Assembly: GCA_038030265.1 (NCBI GenBank) | Contig: CM075943.1 | Coordinates: forward strand, 5,208,001 to 5,272,000 | Direction: 5' to 3' | DNA: 64,000 bases | Source of the DNA: Corythucha ciliata | Lineage: Eukaryota > Arthropoda > Insecta > Hemiptera > Tingidae | Part shown: one piece after another, positions 33,574 to 44,648 of the stretch | Layout: each line of letters begins with the position of its first letter | Numbering within the stretch: the stretch's first letter is position 1 | Position numbers and translations under genes: made by a program | The notes under the pieces: generated by a model | What the model saw: only the letters and a program-made list of their open reading frames with translations | Told to the model about the DNA's origin: nothing | Databases searched by the model: none

Positions 33574-35361
33574 TGAGCCAAATCTGAATTTCATAGGATG
33601 CAGTTTTCATGAAAATACAAGATGCTTTCAATGCTAATGAAGGCGTGCTTCGCTACTATAATGTGTTTCTAAGGCGCTCATGAGATTCTAGATAGGTTAA
33701 TATCGATTGAAACTCGAAAAAAAAACCCGAACTTTGGACTTTTTTTTGTCTCTCAGGAATCATATAAAAAACAAACAAAAAAAAAAACCTGTAAAATGGA
33801 AAATGAGTATGGCAGGTGTCATACCGTTTTACGTTGGTGGGCAGTGAAAGGAAAAATCACAGGTTTCCCCCCCTCCACCCCGCTTCCTTTTCAGGCTCTA
33901 TAACTATAAGCGAGACAGGACTTGACTCTTTAGAGCTCGTGTGCATTTATATGGTCCGTTGGTTGTAAAATGAGTAAAGTGCTGGGATGGGTTGGCTTTG
34001 TTCAGCAGATTTACCAGTGGGGGGGTTGATGGGAGGGTGGATAGGTTGAGAGAGTGAGGGGGGGGGTGCGAGAGAGAGTGACATTTTGGTGGAAGGAGGG
34101 TGACTTGAAGGGAAATGAAAAGTTCCGAGGTTATGCTATGTCGGTCGGTTGGTGGGGATGGGTTGGAGGGAGTGGAAGCGAAGTGACGCGGCTTATTTCA
34201 CTCCTCCGATGGAAATTATTACACTGAATTATGGGGCACTTTAAAAACAGTGCAATGGGGGTGTGGTGAGGGGTTAAGTACTGTTTTAGTGGTTACCGCG
34301 CCTATTATTATTAGTGACTTTTTCCCCTCCTGGGTTTCTCTTTTATAAAAAAATAAAAATTCGTGGATGAGGTTGGGAGCTTTAATAAATTTAGTTAATA
34401 GCCCCTCTTTCCCATGCAAATTGCTTTAAAACTCGTTATTTTGTTCATATAGCTTTTCTAAGCCTCTCATCCAAACGGATTCCCGCACACCAACTCGCGC
34501 CCCCACCCCCTCCCTAACCCTTTTTGTGTTTTCCGTGGGAAAACATCGCCAAGCGAAAATGTCTCAAACTTAATGGACCTAGCGTTGAGTGTTCCGCAAG
34601 CTCGCCTGAAATCCTTTGTACTTAAGAGCCGCTTCTCCTCTGCCCTCCATCCTTATACAGCGGTGGAGAGCTGAGTCGTAGTATTTCAGAAGCTTACAAG
34701 TTAGCTTTCAAGGTAAATGGATTTATCAAGAGGCTTTGCAGTCAAGCTCTTACTTGCGATGCTGTTATTAAAGGCGAGGAACGGCTCCGTGCGTCTCTTT
34801 GCGGTGCGTTGGGTCTCGTTGGAGTCGTTGGTAGGGGGACTATTAACTACATACGACGAAATCGACCGAAGAAACTATAATAACTACCAAGAATTCATTC
34901 TAAAAACATCCCTCCTTCTATCGTACAATAATTTTCAAGGAGAAAAATTTGTTCTTAAACTTTTTTTGATTACGTGCAGTTAGCGCGCGTGCTCTTAGCG
35001 CGCAATGAAAAAATCGTGCCTTTAGCGCGCCCTACCTGGTCGAACACCCTTGTCAAAGTTAATCGTATAATGTACTTACTGCTTTTTTGGGGCAGAAATT
35101 TTTCTCACGTGCCTATACTTCTTCTTCGTCATATTTTTTTTCTTTTTTTCCTTTTTCTTACTTTCTCAGCTTGCCATAATCCACAGGGACAAGCCCGAAA
35201 TTCGAAATATGTATACCTACCTACTAATTTAGATCGGAATTTATTCATTTGAAAATAAATTTTAAAAAAATGCGAGGCAGTTTCTTCTGTGGATTTAGCT
35301 TTGACAGAAAACTCATAAACGTGTAAGTCCGGCCCCCCTATTCTGTAACAAAGGCGCCTTT

Positions 35362-35377
35362 ACATGCAAGCTTTGAA
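35362..35377 (+). repeat. Hairpin MITE, left part, copy A
   Basis: ACATGCAAGCTTTGAA is the left end of the MITE completed at 37858-37956. It is separated from its last four bases (35717-35720) by the 339-bp segment. Confidence 0.55.
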
Positions 35378-35716
35378 TAGTTTATTATATACCTAGGAGC
35401 TAAAGTGGTCCTTTTCAAGACGAGAGGAGAGATGGCCAGCCGAGGTGAAACCGAGGCTTGCCACTCCTCGAGGCTTGAAAAGGCACTTTTAGCTTCGTGG
35501 TGTATATACTATTTTTTATTCTACAACAATAAACGTAATAATCAATTTTTAAGTGTTTTAGAGTATTAACCCCCCCCCCGCACAGTCCGCGAAAATTACT
35601 TTAGAGCCTAGACTCCTTGCGGCCGTAAAATATTTTAGCTCCTAGACACGAAAAGAGACACTTTTGGGACTCATTCGCGGCCGTAAAATTCGGTTTTAGT
35701 ATCATGTAGAATAAAA
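35378..35716. mobile_element. 339-bp segment present only in copy A
   Basis: It is inserted within the target-site copy AGCTTTGAA/AAGC, or lost from copy B. It has internal inverted repeats: CTAGGAGCTAAA near its start pairs with TTTTAGCTCCTAG near 35633, and GTCCTTTTCAAG pairs with CTTGAAAAGGCAC. GAATA occurs at both edges (35375-35379 and 35709-35713). It encodes no protein. Confidence 0.6.
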
Positions 35717-35720
35717 AAGC

Positions 35721-37844
35721 CTTTTTTTTTTCTTTTTTTTTTTTTAACTACGCCGTGTCGGTGGGGCAACTTCGGCCATCCGACTTCTTGCAGCCCAGTA
35801 AAGTTTTGCAGTCCGGTGGAAGCGGTCGTCATCTTCGGTCAGTGTGGATCTCACATCCTGTAGAGCTCTGCAGGTCTCGAGGTGTTCACCGTCCATTTCA
35901 CCGGTCCCGCACAATTCACAATCTGGTGATGATTTCACGCCTATCCTGTGCAGATGTTTCTGGAGAAAATCATGGCCGGTCAATGTGCGAAAGCAGGCAA
36001 CTCCAATTTTCCTGGGAAGATCCGCTGGTATTTGACCGCCACTTCTTGCTAGGGATTCCCATTTCTTCCCTCCAAGCGCGCTCAGCATGCTCAGTAGCCA
36101 GGGTCCCCAGAATCTTTCTTTGAGCATCTCTTCTTGCGGGCATACTGCGTTACTGGGATGGTTGGTTGGGTCATCTCCGAGCCTTCCTTTGACAACCGAT
36201 CGGCCATCTCGTTTCCAAACAGGCCACAATGAGAGGGCACCCACTGGATTGTCAAACGGCTACCTTTTTTAAGCAGTACATCCGCCAATCTCCTACACTC
36301 CCGGACAGTCGAGGAGTCACCGGATTGTCCAGATCCTGTAACGGCTGTGATGGCTGCTTGGGAATCGACCAGGATTACTATATCAGGGGTTTGCTCCAGT
36401 TTCAGACACTCCTCCAGCGCCAACTGGATTGCCTTGACCTCCCTGTCGAAATTTGTGGCAACAATTCCAACTGGTGCTTTGATCTGGAAGGCGGAGGAAA
36501 ACACGCCTGCACTAGCGTTCCTCGTGGTATCTTTAGCGGAACCATCTGTATATACTCGCAGCCATAGGGGGTTAGGGTACCTTTCATTGAGGGTCTCCAG
36601 AGCCGTCATTCTCAGCTCAGAGATGGATGACTGTCCCTTTTTCACATCCCTGGTCAGGTCAAGTCTGCCCTCTGCCCAGCGCCACGAAGTCAGCTCACCC
36701 TCAATATGGAATGTCTCCCGAGGACCGGGGGTGATGTCATGTCTTCGCTCTATGGTTTCCACAACTGAGGAGAAGTTTTGCTGTGTACAGAGTCTCTGGG
36801 ACACCACTTCCTCCCTCTGCCAGTATGGATCTTCAAGTCTGTGGAGCCTCTCCTTCATGGCTACTGCTGCGATTTCTCTTCGGACGCTAAGGGGCTCAAT
36901 TCCGGTCTGAAGTTCCATCGCTGCAATGGGGGTGGACTGGATGCTCCTGTAACTAGCCTCAGGGCAACATTTTGCGTTTTGTCCAGCTCTTCTAGGGTTG
37001 TTGCTGAGGCTGTTATCATCACCTCCCCCCCCCCGTACTCCATCACTGGACGAACATACGTTTTGTACGTGAGAGCTAGCAGATCCTGATGAGCGCCCCA
37101 CTTTGTTCCCGTGAGACGCTTCAGTAGCTGGGTACGTTTCGCTCCCTTGGCCTGAAGCCGCTCCACAATACTTATCCAGTTCAACTTGTTGTCGAACGTG
37201 ACTCCCAGATAGGTGGCTTCATTTGTCTTCTCAATGGGTTCTTGGCCGTACCTCAGGGAGACGGGAGGGGGCTTGGTAGAGAGCGTGAACAGCTGGAAAT
37301 TAGTTTTACTGGGGTTTACTCGAAGTTCATTACTGTTGGCCCAGGCCCGGAGGGCTTTCATTGCCTTGTTAAGGCATTCTTCTAGTGCCGGATAGAACTG
37401 CTTGTCGCCCAGACCACAAGGTCGTCGGCGTACAGAAGACAGTTGAGGCCCGGTATTTTTTGAAGTTCGAGCACCACGCCGTCAATCATCAAGTTGAAAA
37501 GAGTCGGACTGAGGACGGACCCCTGCGGTAGACCTTGCTTCGTTTGTTTGAACGGGGATGTGGCATCACGGTACCTTACCCGAAGGTAACGTTGGGCGAG
37601 GAAGGACCTTATGAAGCCGTACATTCTACCATGTGTCCCCTTGTCAATAAGCTTTTCCAGCAGCCTCCTCCTCCACACAACATCAAAAGCAGTGCTGAAG
37701 TCGACGAAAACAGCCAGCGTGCTCTGCTTTCGCTGGAAACCATTCTTAACCTCTTCCGCCAAGCGAATAACATGTTCCATGGTGCTTATATTTGCCCTAA
37801 ATCCAGCTTGAGCGTTAGACAGGGTCTTGTGCATATTCAAGAAG
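35721..37844 (-). pseudogene. 5'-truncated I-like non-LTR retrotransposon ORF2 (RT + RNase H), copy A
   Basis: Read on minus. The RT part (37840-37382) contains LAVFVDFSTAFDVVWRRRL, KQGLPQGSVLSPTLFNL and the catalytic YADD (37421-37432). The thumb follows (VNPSKTNFQLF, ATYLGVTFDNKLNW). RNase HI follows with YTDGSA, EVKAIQLALEECL, VDSQAA and PSHCGLFGNEMAD. The C-terminus has a C-x2-C...H...C cluster (CELCGTGEMDGEHLETC). The stop codon lies right beside the poly(A) tail (poly-T on plus, about 35721-35745). Frameshifts after the YADD segment and after RNase H are shared with copy B; single-base changes near 36940 and 36077 are private. Flanking AGCTTTGAAAAGC duplications identify a true retrotransposition event. 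An RNase H domain suggests the I group. Confidence 0.9.
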
Positions 37845-37956
37845 AGCTTTGAAAAGCTGAGCTATGGGCTTCAACCAATCAGAGCGCTCCGAGTACACAG
37901 CGCGGTGCTCTCTGATTGGTTGAAGCCCACTGCTCAGCTTTTTAAAGTTTGCAAAT
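37845..37956 (+). repeat. Target duplication plus right part of hairpin MITE, copy A
   Basis: AGCTTTGAAAAGC (37845-37857) duplicates the left flank. The following hairpin has arms containing GGGCTTCAACCAATCAGAG and CTCTGATTGGTTGAAGCCC. The outer right end is more diverged than in copy B. Confidence 0.75.
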
Positions 37957-38039
37957 GAACACGGCTTAATAGACATTAGATTAGGCACGTTTCATGTGTT
38001 TGCTAGTGCTGCAACAGTGTAGAAAAACCATATGATCTC

Positions 38040-38930
38040 ATCAGTTTATAGGTCGAAATTGACAGTTTCCACGACGAAATTGACAGTTTTTCCAACGAAA
38101 TAGATTGTCTCCAGGACAAAAGTCATTGACAGTTCCCGGAACGAAATGACCAAGGACAAAATCGACAAAATTGAAGGTTTCGAGGACGAAATTGACCGTT
38201 TTGAACGACAACTTTTACTGTTTTGTATTACCTCTTGGTGTTACAATAGGGAGGGGGGAATGACCCAGGCGGAAGCTTTCGCCATATTGCGACAGTTTTG
38301 ACTAACGAAATTGACATTTCCTGGACGAAATTGACATTTTCAATGACGAATTTGACAGTTCAGAACGAAGAAATTGACATTCATAAGACGAAATTGGTCG
38401 TTTCGACATTTTGAAGTTCTAAGAATGAAATGGACTGTTTCAAGGACGATATTTAAAAATTACCTGACCAAATTGACATTTATAAGTCGTAATTGACAGT
38501 TTTAAGGATTAAATTGGCAGTTTGAAGGACGATATTGACAGTATTAAACGACAAAATTGATATTATAGGACGAAATTGGCCGTTTTGAACGACAACTTTT
38601 ACTTTGAATGACGTAGTTGACATTTCTTGGACGAAATCTACATTTTTAAGGATGAATTTGACAGTTCAGAACGGTGACATTGACATTCATAGGACCGTTT
38701 CGAAATTTAAAGTTTAAATGACAAAATTGACAGTTTCAAGGACGAATTTGACAGTCACTTTCTAGTACTCGACTGTTTCCGGTGAAGGGTTATTAAAAAT
38801 CCTTAGAAATCACAGTTTGGGGTCTTTTGCTATGTGTGAGGTGAGGAAATAGAAGACAGTTTCCAACAAGTCACAACTATGTCGGTTCCCGGGGCGAAAT
38901 TGACAGTTTAAAGGGCGAACATCTTCTAGA
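38040..38930. repeat. Type 4 degenerate array, copy A
   Basis: Dozens of GACGAAATTGACAGTTT-like units, period about 21 bp, with an unrelated insert around 38220-38300. Confidence 0.7.
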
Positions 38931-38939
38931 GGGTGAGTG

Positions 38940-40480
38940 GGTCCTTTTTCGGTACAGTTTCGACTCCATTTTAGCCGTGAATTCGCAGTTTTTTTCTTGT
39001 TGATCCGCGAAAATTATTGTTTTTCACCATTTTAAGCTGAAAATGAGTGTCTTTTGTCAACTTTAGGCGGGAATTACGCTTTTAATCTATTTTAGCTGAA
39101 AATGAGCGCTTATCTAAATTATTACCGAGAAATGAAAATGTTTTTCTCAGTTATAGTCGTGAATTACTTCTCAACTTTAGGCGAAAATCACCAATTTAAC
39201 CAAATTTTAACAGTGAATTCACGAATTCTCTCTTTTTAATCTGCGAATTAGCATTTTTATCAATTTTCGGTACAAGTGAGCGTTTTATCCTAAAAATTAA
39301 CGTTTTTTTTTTTCTTCTTCAATTTTAGCAGCAATTTATTTTCCTAGTTTCAGCCGCAAAGTTCCCACCACTTTTATTCAATTTTTGACCTCGGGGAATC
39401 AACGACTTTTCTAAAAATGATTTTTCATTTAATTTTATCTGCGAATTAGTGCTTTTTGACAACCTCAGCCGATTTTAAGCATTTTTCCCATTTAAGGGTT
39501 TTTTCTCAAACTGTCCGTGGATTGTCATATTTTCTCAAATGTTAGCCGTGAATTAGCGCTTAATTTTAGTCGCGACGAACCTGCTGAGTGATTCTCATCG
39601 CTGCTTTTTCTCAATTTTATTGCCTCGAATTAGCGGGGTTTTCTCAAGTATGACCGTGATTTCGCGTTTTTAAAAATTTTTGAACCGCAAATTCGTGATT
39701 TTGTCGCATTTAGCTAGGTATTAGCGCTTTTCCTCTGCATCAACCGCAAATATTAGTACTTTTACTAATAATTTTGTCACGTATTTGCCGATCAGCACAC
39801 TAGCAAGCTTTCTCAATTTTAGCCTCGAATTAATGGTCTAAAAAAAAAGTATGGTTTGCGCATTTTCTTTATTTTAGTAGCGCATACGCCTTCAGATACC
39901 TGGCCGTGTTGGTTGCCTTAAGAGTTGGTGTATTTTCCTTAATTTTAGAGGCAAATGAGCTCTTTTCCTCAATATTACCCGCTAATCAGTGCTTTAAAAC
40001 CAAAAATTTAAGTTGGTAGAGAAAGTTAGCCACGAAGTTGCTTCTAGAAACCATTAATTGGCGATTTTTGGAATAATAGCTGCACCTGCTGAGCGATTCA
40101 TCGCAGCTTTTTCTCAATGTTGTAGCAGTGAATTAGCGATAAATCTCGATTCTAGCAACAATTTCGCATTTTGTCTGCGTTAGCCGCCAATAATTGGCGT
40201 TTTCGTTAATTTTAGCTGTGAATTAGTGATTTTTATCAATTTTCGCTGTTTTTTTTTGCGTTATTCGTAATGTATTCGCTAATTGGCGTTTTACTCTGTT
40301 ATAGACACCGATTAGACCCTTATGTGTATTATTGAGGTCTTCCCTGCTTTATGCGTATACGTATTATTTTGCCTGCTGGCTTTCTCTCAATTTAATAGCC
40401 ACGAATTAGCAATTTTTCTAAATTTTAGTCGTGAATTAGCATTTTGCCTAATTTTAGCCGAGAATTATTGATTTTTTGTA
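38940..40480 (+). repeat. Type 3 degenerate array, copy A (longest block)
   Basis: About 1.5 kb of CAATTTTAGCCGCGAATTAG-type units with T-rich spacers, all in plus orientation. It ends just inside the right arm of the large inverted-arm element. Confidence 0.7.
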
Positions 40481-40772
40481 ACTATGAGCCCCAAGCTAAG
40501 TGCCCAGCAAACACTCGCTTTCTCGCCAAGGTGCACAGTATTAAATGAATTGAAATGAATGGATCACCTACATATTTCGTTAAATTAATTTCTGTGTGGA
40601 TGGTGGGAAGGTGAGAAAGAAAGAAGTAGGAACAGAAGTTGACGAACAAGGGAAAAATGCAAGTCTCTCTCATGAAAGCAGTGATAGGATTAAGTTTGAC
40701 AAAGGTGTTATTACAGGTAGTGCGCGCTAAAGACACGATTATTTCATTGCGCGCTAAAAGCACGCGCGCTAA

Positions 40773-42032
40773 TAACACGACACCCTTTTTTTTCAACTTT
40801 AAAACTTAATTATTTGTGAGTTTTGTCGTTCCACCAAAGTGCAATTTTATTCAACGCTTCTATAGACACTTGACATTCCCTTACCAAGCAGCAAAACCGA
40901 TCCCCCAACCCTCCCCCCACAAAAAAAAAAACTGTCCATCCATATCCTCCACGTTCTATCTATTCTATGAATTCGATTTCGCAATTTGCCACTTCGAGGT
41001 GGATTATTGCAACGCGTTCTACCCCTCAAGGGTGCTAGCTTGAAACGTGGTGGAAAGGCCTATAGGATTCGGTATATTGCTAAGCGAAGTTAGTCCATTG
41101 TTGAGGGGTGATGTGTTGGGTGGTAGAGTGGTAGAGGGAGGAGGGGGAAAAAAAAAAAGTGTGGCGACCGATGCTGACTGAATACAAAAGAAGATGTAGC
41201 CAGTGCGATAGGTTTCTCTGGTGAAGAATGCGAGGTATGGGATTCCTCGTTGGCGAGGGGTGCAGGGTCGGGGGCTTTGATTAAACTACCCTCCGTCTAC
41301 CGAGCTTGCAAATTTCCTGTCTTTTATTCGTAAAATTAAGAGTTGAATGATTTTTTTTTTGTGTACGTACTTCTCCAAAAGAAATGACTTCATTATCACC
41401 ATTCATTCCTGTGTGAGGAACGAGAAGAGAGGGTGTTGATAGAGACAAATGTCTTTAATTTGATGACTGCGAGCTCTGAAATTCCCTTAAATCATTTCTC
41501 ATTAAGTGAAGCTTTGTATTCGGCTCAGATTCCCGACAATTTACTCTCTAAAGAAACTTATTATGTGGTCCAAAAATAACGTCATTATATATAAAGGGCT
41601 AAATGACGGTTGATTAAGAAAACTACTTAGCTGATTCGCGGTATAAAACGTTACTCCGCGGCTATAAAATTAAGAAAAAGCGCTAAAAATAGCACATAAA
41701 ATGTGGAAAAAGAAGTAAATCGCGGTTAAAATTGTACGAAACACGCTAATTCATTGCTAAAATTTGGTGACAATTCGATAATTCACCAATGGTTTTGAGA
41801 AAAGCACTAATTCACGACTTAACTTACTAAAACGCCAAATCACGGCTTCTGAAGTCCAGTCAATAAATGCCTCGAAAAGGGGTGTCAGTTGAGTTCCATA
41901 CAAGTGGTTCGTTTTATCGGGAGCGTCAATAGCGTCATAAATCTGTTTACGTTTTGTCACCGTGTAAAACTTGTATACCTTTCACTGTGGAAGGAAATGA
42001 AAACAACCCGAAGACAAAAAGGTTAAAGGTGA
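40773..42032. other. Non-coding stretch with a short type 3 block
   Basis: No gene supported. At 41640-41850 minus-oriented type 3 units occur. The rest is unremarkable AT-rich sequence with A homopolymers. Confidence 0.45.
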
Positions 42033-42479
42033 ATAACGACTCGCCTTTCTTGACCTCAAATAGATTTTCACCACTGGGAAGGATCGGAAACAGAAGAACA
42101 GTCGACTACTAAAACCCCCTATCCACCACGACCTCCGCCAATATACGCCCACCCAGCGAGCTATCGTGGATGTGAGGTAGCCAAAGAGTTGCAGCGTATG
42201 AAAGAAAAAGCCAATAGCTCCAAGACCGGAGGGGCTGGGAAAAGGCAAGCAGCAAAGATCATTCAGAAAGTCCAACCAGATGCTAGGGAAACAATTGTTC
42301 CGACTAAAAAACAAACGTCCTATGCTGGGGTAGTTAGCGGCTATCCGGCTCCATCCTCAGTTGATAAAATGCTCGCTCTACTATTGGAAATTGTGAACGA
42401 GCAAAAAAGAACCAATAATCTGTTGGCTGAGAGGGTTAGCACCCTCGAAAAGAGCCCAAAAGCTAGACAAAAATTATGA
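42033..42479 (+). pseudogene. Jockey-like ORF1 C-terminal fragment, copy A
   Basis: The frame contains HPASYRGCEVAKELQRMKEK, the end of the last zinc knuckle and the helix that follow in Jockey-clade gag proteins. Next come SYAGVVSG and a leucine-rich ERVSTLEK tail. The N-terminal part is missing. The stop codon overlaps the ORF2 start as ATGA (42476-42479), an arrangement that permits coupled re-initiation. In copy B the same frame carries a stop at 51105-51107, where copy A has a lysine codon. Confidence 0.75.
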
Positions 42480-42844
42480 AACGTCAAAATACTGTGACAA
42501 TAGCAGCATGGAACGCAACATGCTTCAGAACTTGAGTTATTTCTCCACTATCTACTGCCCTCCCAGATACGCACTGAAAGAAGAGGACTACTTATCGTTA
42601 ATGGATAGTCTGGGTGCTAATTTCGTCATCGGCGGAGATTTCAATGCAAAGAACACATATTGGGGCTCGAGGCTAACAACCACAAAAGGACGAGAGTTGT
42701 TCTCCGCTGGGAGAAGAAAAAATTGCAGTTTCCATTCATCAGGAAAGCCTACGTATTGGCCCAAGGACCCATTAAAGACTCCTGATCTCATTGATTTTTT
42801 TGTGGTCAAGGGAGTATCGGACAACTTCATTCACGTAGAAGACT
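42476..42844 (+). pseudogene. Jockey-like ORF2 endonuclease fragment, copy A
   Basis: It starts MKRQNTVTIAAWNA. A deletion then removes much of the endonuclease, and a second frame gives IYCPPRYALKEED, GGDFNAKNTYWGSR and DLIDFFVVKGVSDNFIHVED. The copy is cut at 42844 by the duplication junction. It also lacks about 14 bp near 42510 relative to copy B. Confidence 0.8.
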
Positions 42845-44628
42845 GAGCCAAATCTGAATTTCATAGGATGCAGTTTTCATGAAAATACAAGATGCTTTCA
42901 ATGCTAATGAAGGCGTGTTTCGCTACTATAATGTGTTTCTAAGGCGCTCATGAGATTCTAGATAGGTTAATATCGATTGAAACTCGAAAAAAAAACCCGA
43001 ACTTTGGACTTTTTTTTGTCTCTCAGGAATCATATAAAAAACAAACAAAAAAAAAACCTGTAAAATGGAAAATGAGTATGGCAGGTGTCATACCGTTTTA
43101 CGTTGGTGGGCAGTGAAAGGAAAAATCACAGGTTCCCCCCCTCCACCCCGCTTCCTTTTCAGGCTCTATAACTATAAGCGAGACAGGACTTGACTCTTTA
43201 GAGCTCGTGTGCATTTATATGGTCCGTTGGTTGTAAAATGAGTAAAGTGCTGGGATGGGTTGGCTTTGTTCAGCAGATTTACCAGTGGGGAGGTTGATGG
43301 GAGGGTGGATAGGTTGTGAGAGAGTGGGGGGGGGTGTGAGAGAGAGTGACATTTTGGTGGAAGGAGGGTGACTTGAAGGGAAATGAAAAGTTCCGAGGTT
43401 ATGCTATGTCGGTCGGTTGGTGGGGGATGAGGGAGGGAGTGGAAGCGAAGTGACGCGGCTTATTTCACTCCTCCGATGGAAATTATTACACTGAATTATG
43501 GGGCACTTTAAAAACAGTGCAATGGGGGTGTGGTGAGGGGTTAAGTACTGTTTTAGTGGTTACCGCGCCTATTATTATTAGTGACTTTTTCCCCTCCTGG
43601 GTTTCTCTTTTATAAAAAAATAAAAATTCGTGGATGAGGTTGGGAGCTTTAATAAATTTAGTTAATAGCCCCTCTTTCCCATGCAAATTGCTTTAAAACT
43701 CGTTATTTTGTTCATATAGCTTTTCTAAGCCTCTCATCCAAACGGATTCCCGCACACCAACTCGCGCCCCCACCCCCTCCCTAACCCTTTTTGTGTTTTC
43801 CGTGGGAAAACATCGCCAAGCGAAAATGTCTCAAACTTAATGGACCTAGCGTTGAGTGTTCCGCAAGCTCGCCTGAAATCCTTTGTACTTAAGAGCCGCT
43901 TCTCCTCTGCCCTCCATCCTTATACAGCGGTGGAGAGCTGAGTCGTAGTATTTCAGAAGCTTACAAGTTAGCTTTCAAGGTAAATGGATTTATCAAGAGG
44001 CTTTGCAGTCAAGCTCTTACTTGCGATGCTGTTATTAAAGGCGAGGAACGGCTCCGTGCGTCTCTTTGCGGTGCGTTGGGTCTCGTTGGAGTCGTTGGTA
44101 GGGGGACTATTAACTACATACGACGAAATCGACCGAAGAAACTATAATAACTACCAAGAATTCATTCTAAAAACATCCCTCCTTCTATCGTACAATAATT
44201 TTCAAGGAGAAAAAATTGTTCTTAAACTTTTTTTGATTACGTGCAGTTAGCGCGCGTGCTCTTAGCGCGCAATGAAAAAATCGTGCCTTTAGCGCGCACT
44301 ACCTGGTCGAACACCCTTGTCAAAGTTAATCGTATAATGTACTTACTGCTTTTTTGGGCCAGAAATTTTTCTCACGTGCCTATACTTCTTCTTCGTCATA
44401 TTTTTTTTCTTTTTTTCCTTTTTCTTACTTTCTCAGCTTGCCATAATCCACAGGGACAAGCCCGAAATTCGAAATATGTATACCTACCTACTAATTTAGA
44501 TCGGAATTTATTCATTTGAAAATAAATTTTAAAAAAATGCGAGGCAGTTTCTTCTGTGGATTTAGCTTTGACAGAAAACTCATAAACGTGTAAGTCCGGC
44601 CCCCCTATTCTGTAACAAAGGCGCCTTT

Positions 44629-44648
44629 ACATGCAAGCTTTGAAAAGC
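44629..44648 (+). repeat. Hairpin MITE left end and target duplication, copy B
   Basis: ACATGCAAGCTTTGAAAAGC is the inverse, with one mismatch, of the MITE right end at 46867-46886. Its last 13 bases are the target duplication of the inserted retrotransposon. Confidence 0.8.

Larger units (their letters stand above)
34980..40772. mobile_element. Large inverted-arm element, copy A
   Basis: Outer arms 34980-35073 and 40679-40772 are inverted repeats, very similar over about 94 bp, each with three TTAGCGCGC-type submotifs spaced by GTGCT(C/T) and AATGAAA. Weaker similarity continues inward. The interior carries a split hairpin MITE, an I-like retrotransposon and arrays of types 4 and 3, but no transposase. 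It is probably non-autonomous (inference). Confidence 0.6.
33574..42844. repeat. Segmental tandem duplication, copy A (about 9.27 kb)
   Basis: It is nearly identical to 42845-51780 along its whole length. Differences are scattered single-base changes, homopolymer length changes, and one 339-bp segment present only here (35378-35716). It begins GAGCCAAATCTG and ends inside a Jockey endonuclease frame, joining copy B directly. Confidence 0.9.

Noticed and set aside
34717..34983. 88-codon ATG frame present in both duplicate copies (also 43984-44250)
   Set aside because: Its conservation reflects only the recent segmental duplication. No domain, signal or codon evidence supports it.
34974..35252. 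ARVLLARNE-containing frames on both strands near the inverted arms (also 40482-40796 and copy B)
   Set aside because: The apparent protein similarity is the translation of the TTAGCGCGC inverted arm itself, not a conserved gene.
36347..36910. 187-codon plus-strand frame opposite the RNase H region (also 45276-45839)
   Set aside because: It is the antisense shadow of the retrotransposon ORF2 on minus.
37021..37040. C-run near 37025-37034 as a programmed frameshift site in the I-like ORF2
   Set aside because: The frame is continuous across it in copy B. The real breaks lie elsewhere and look like decay.
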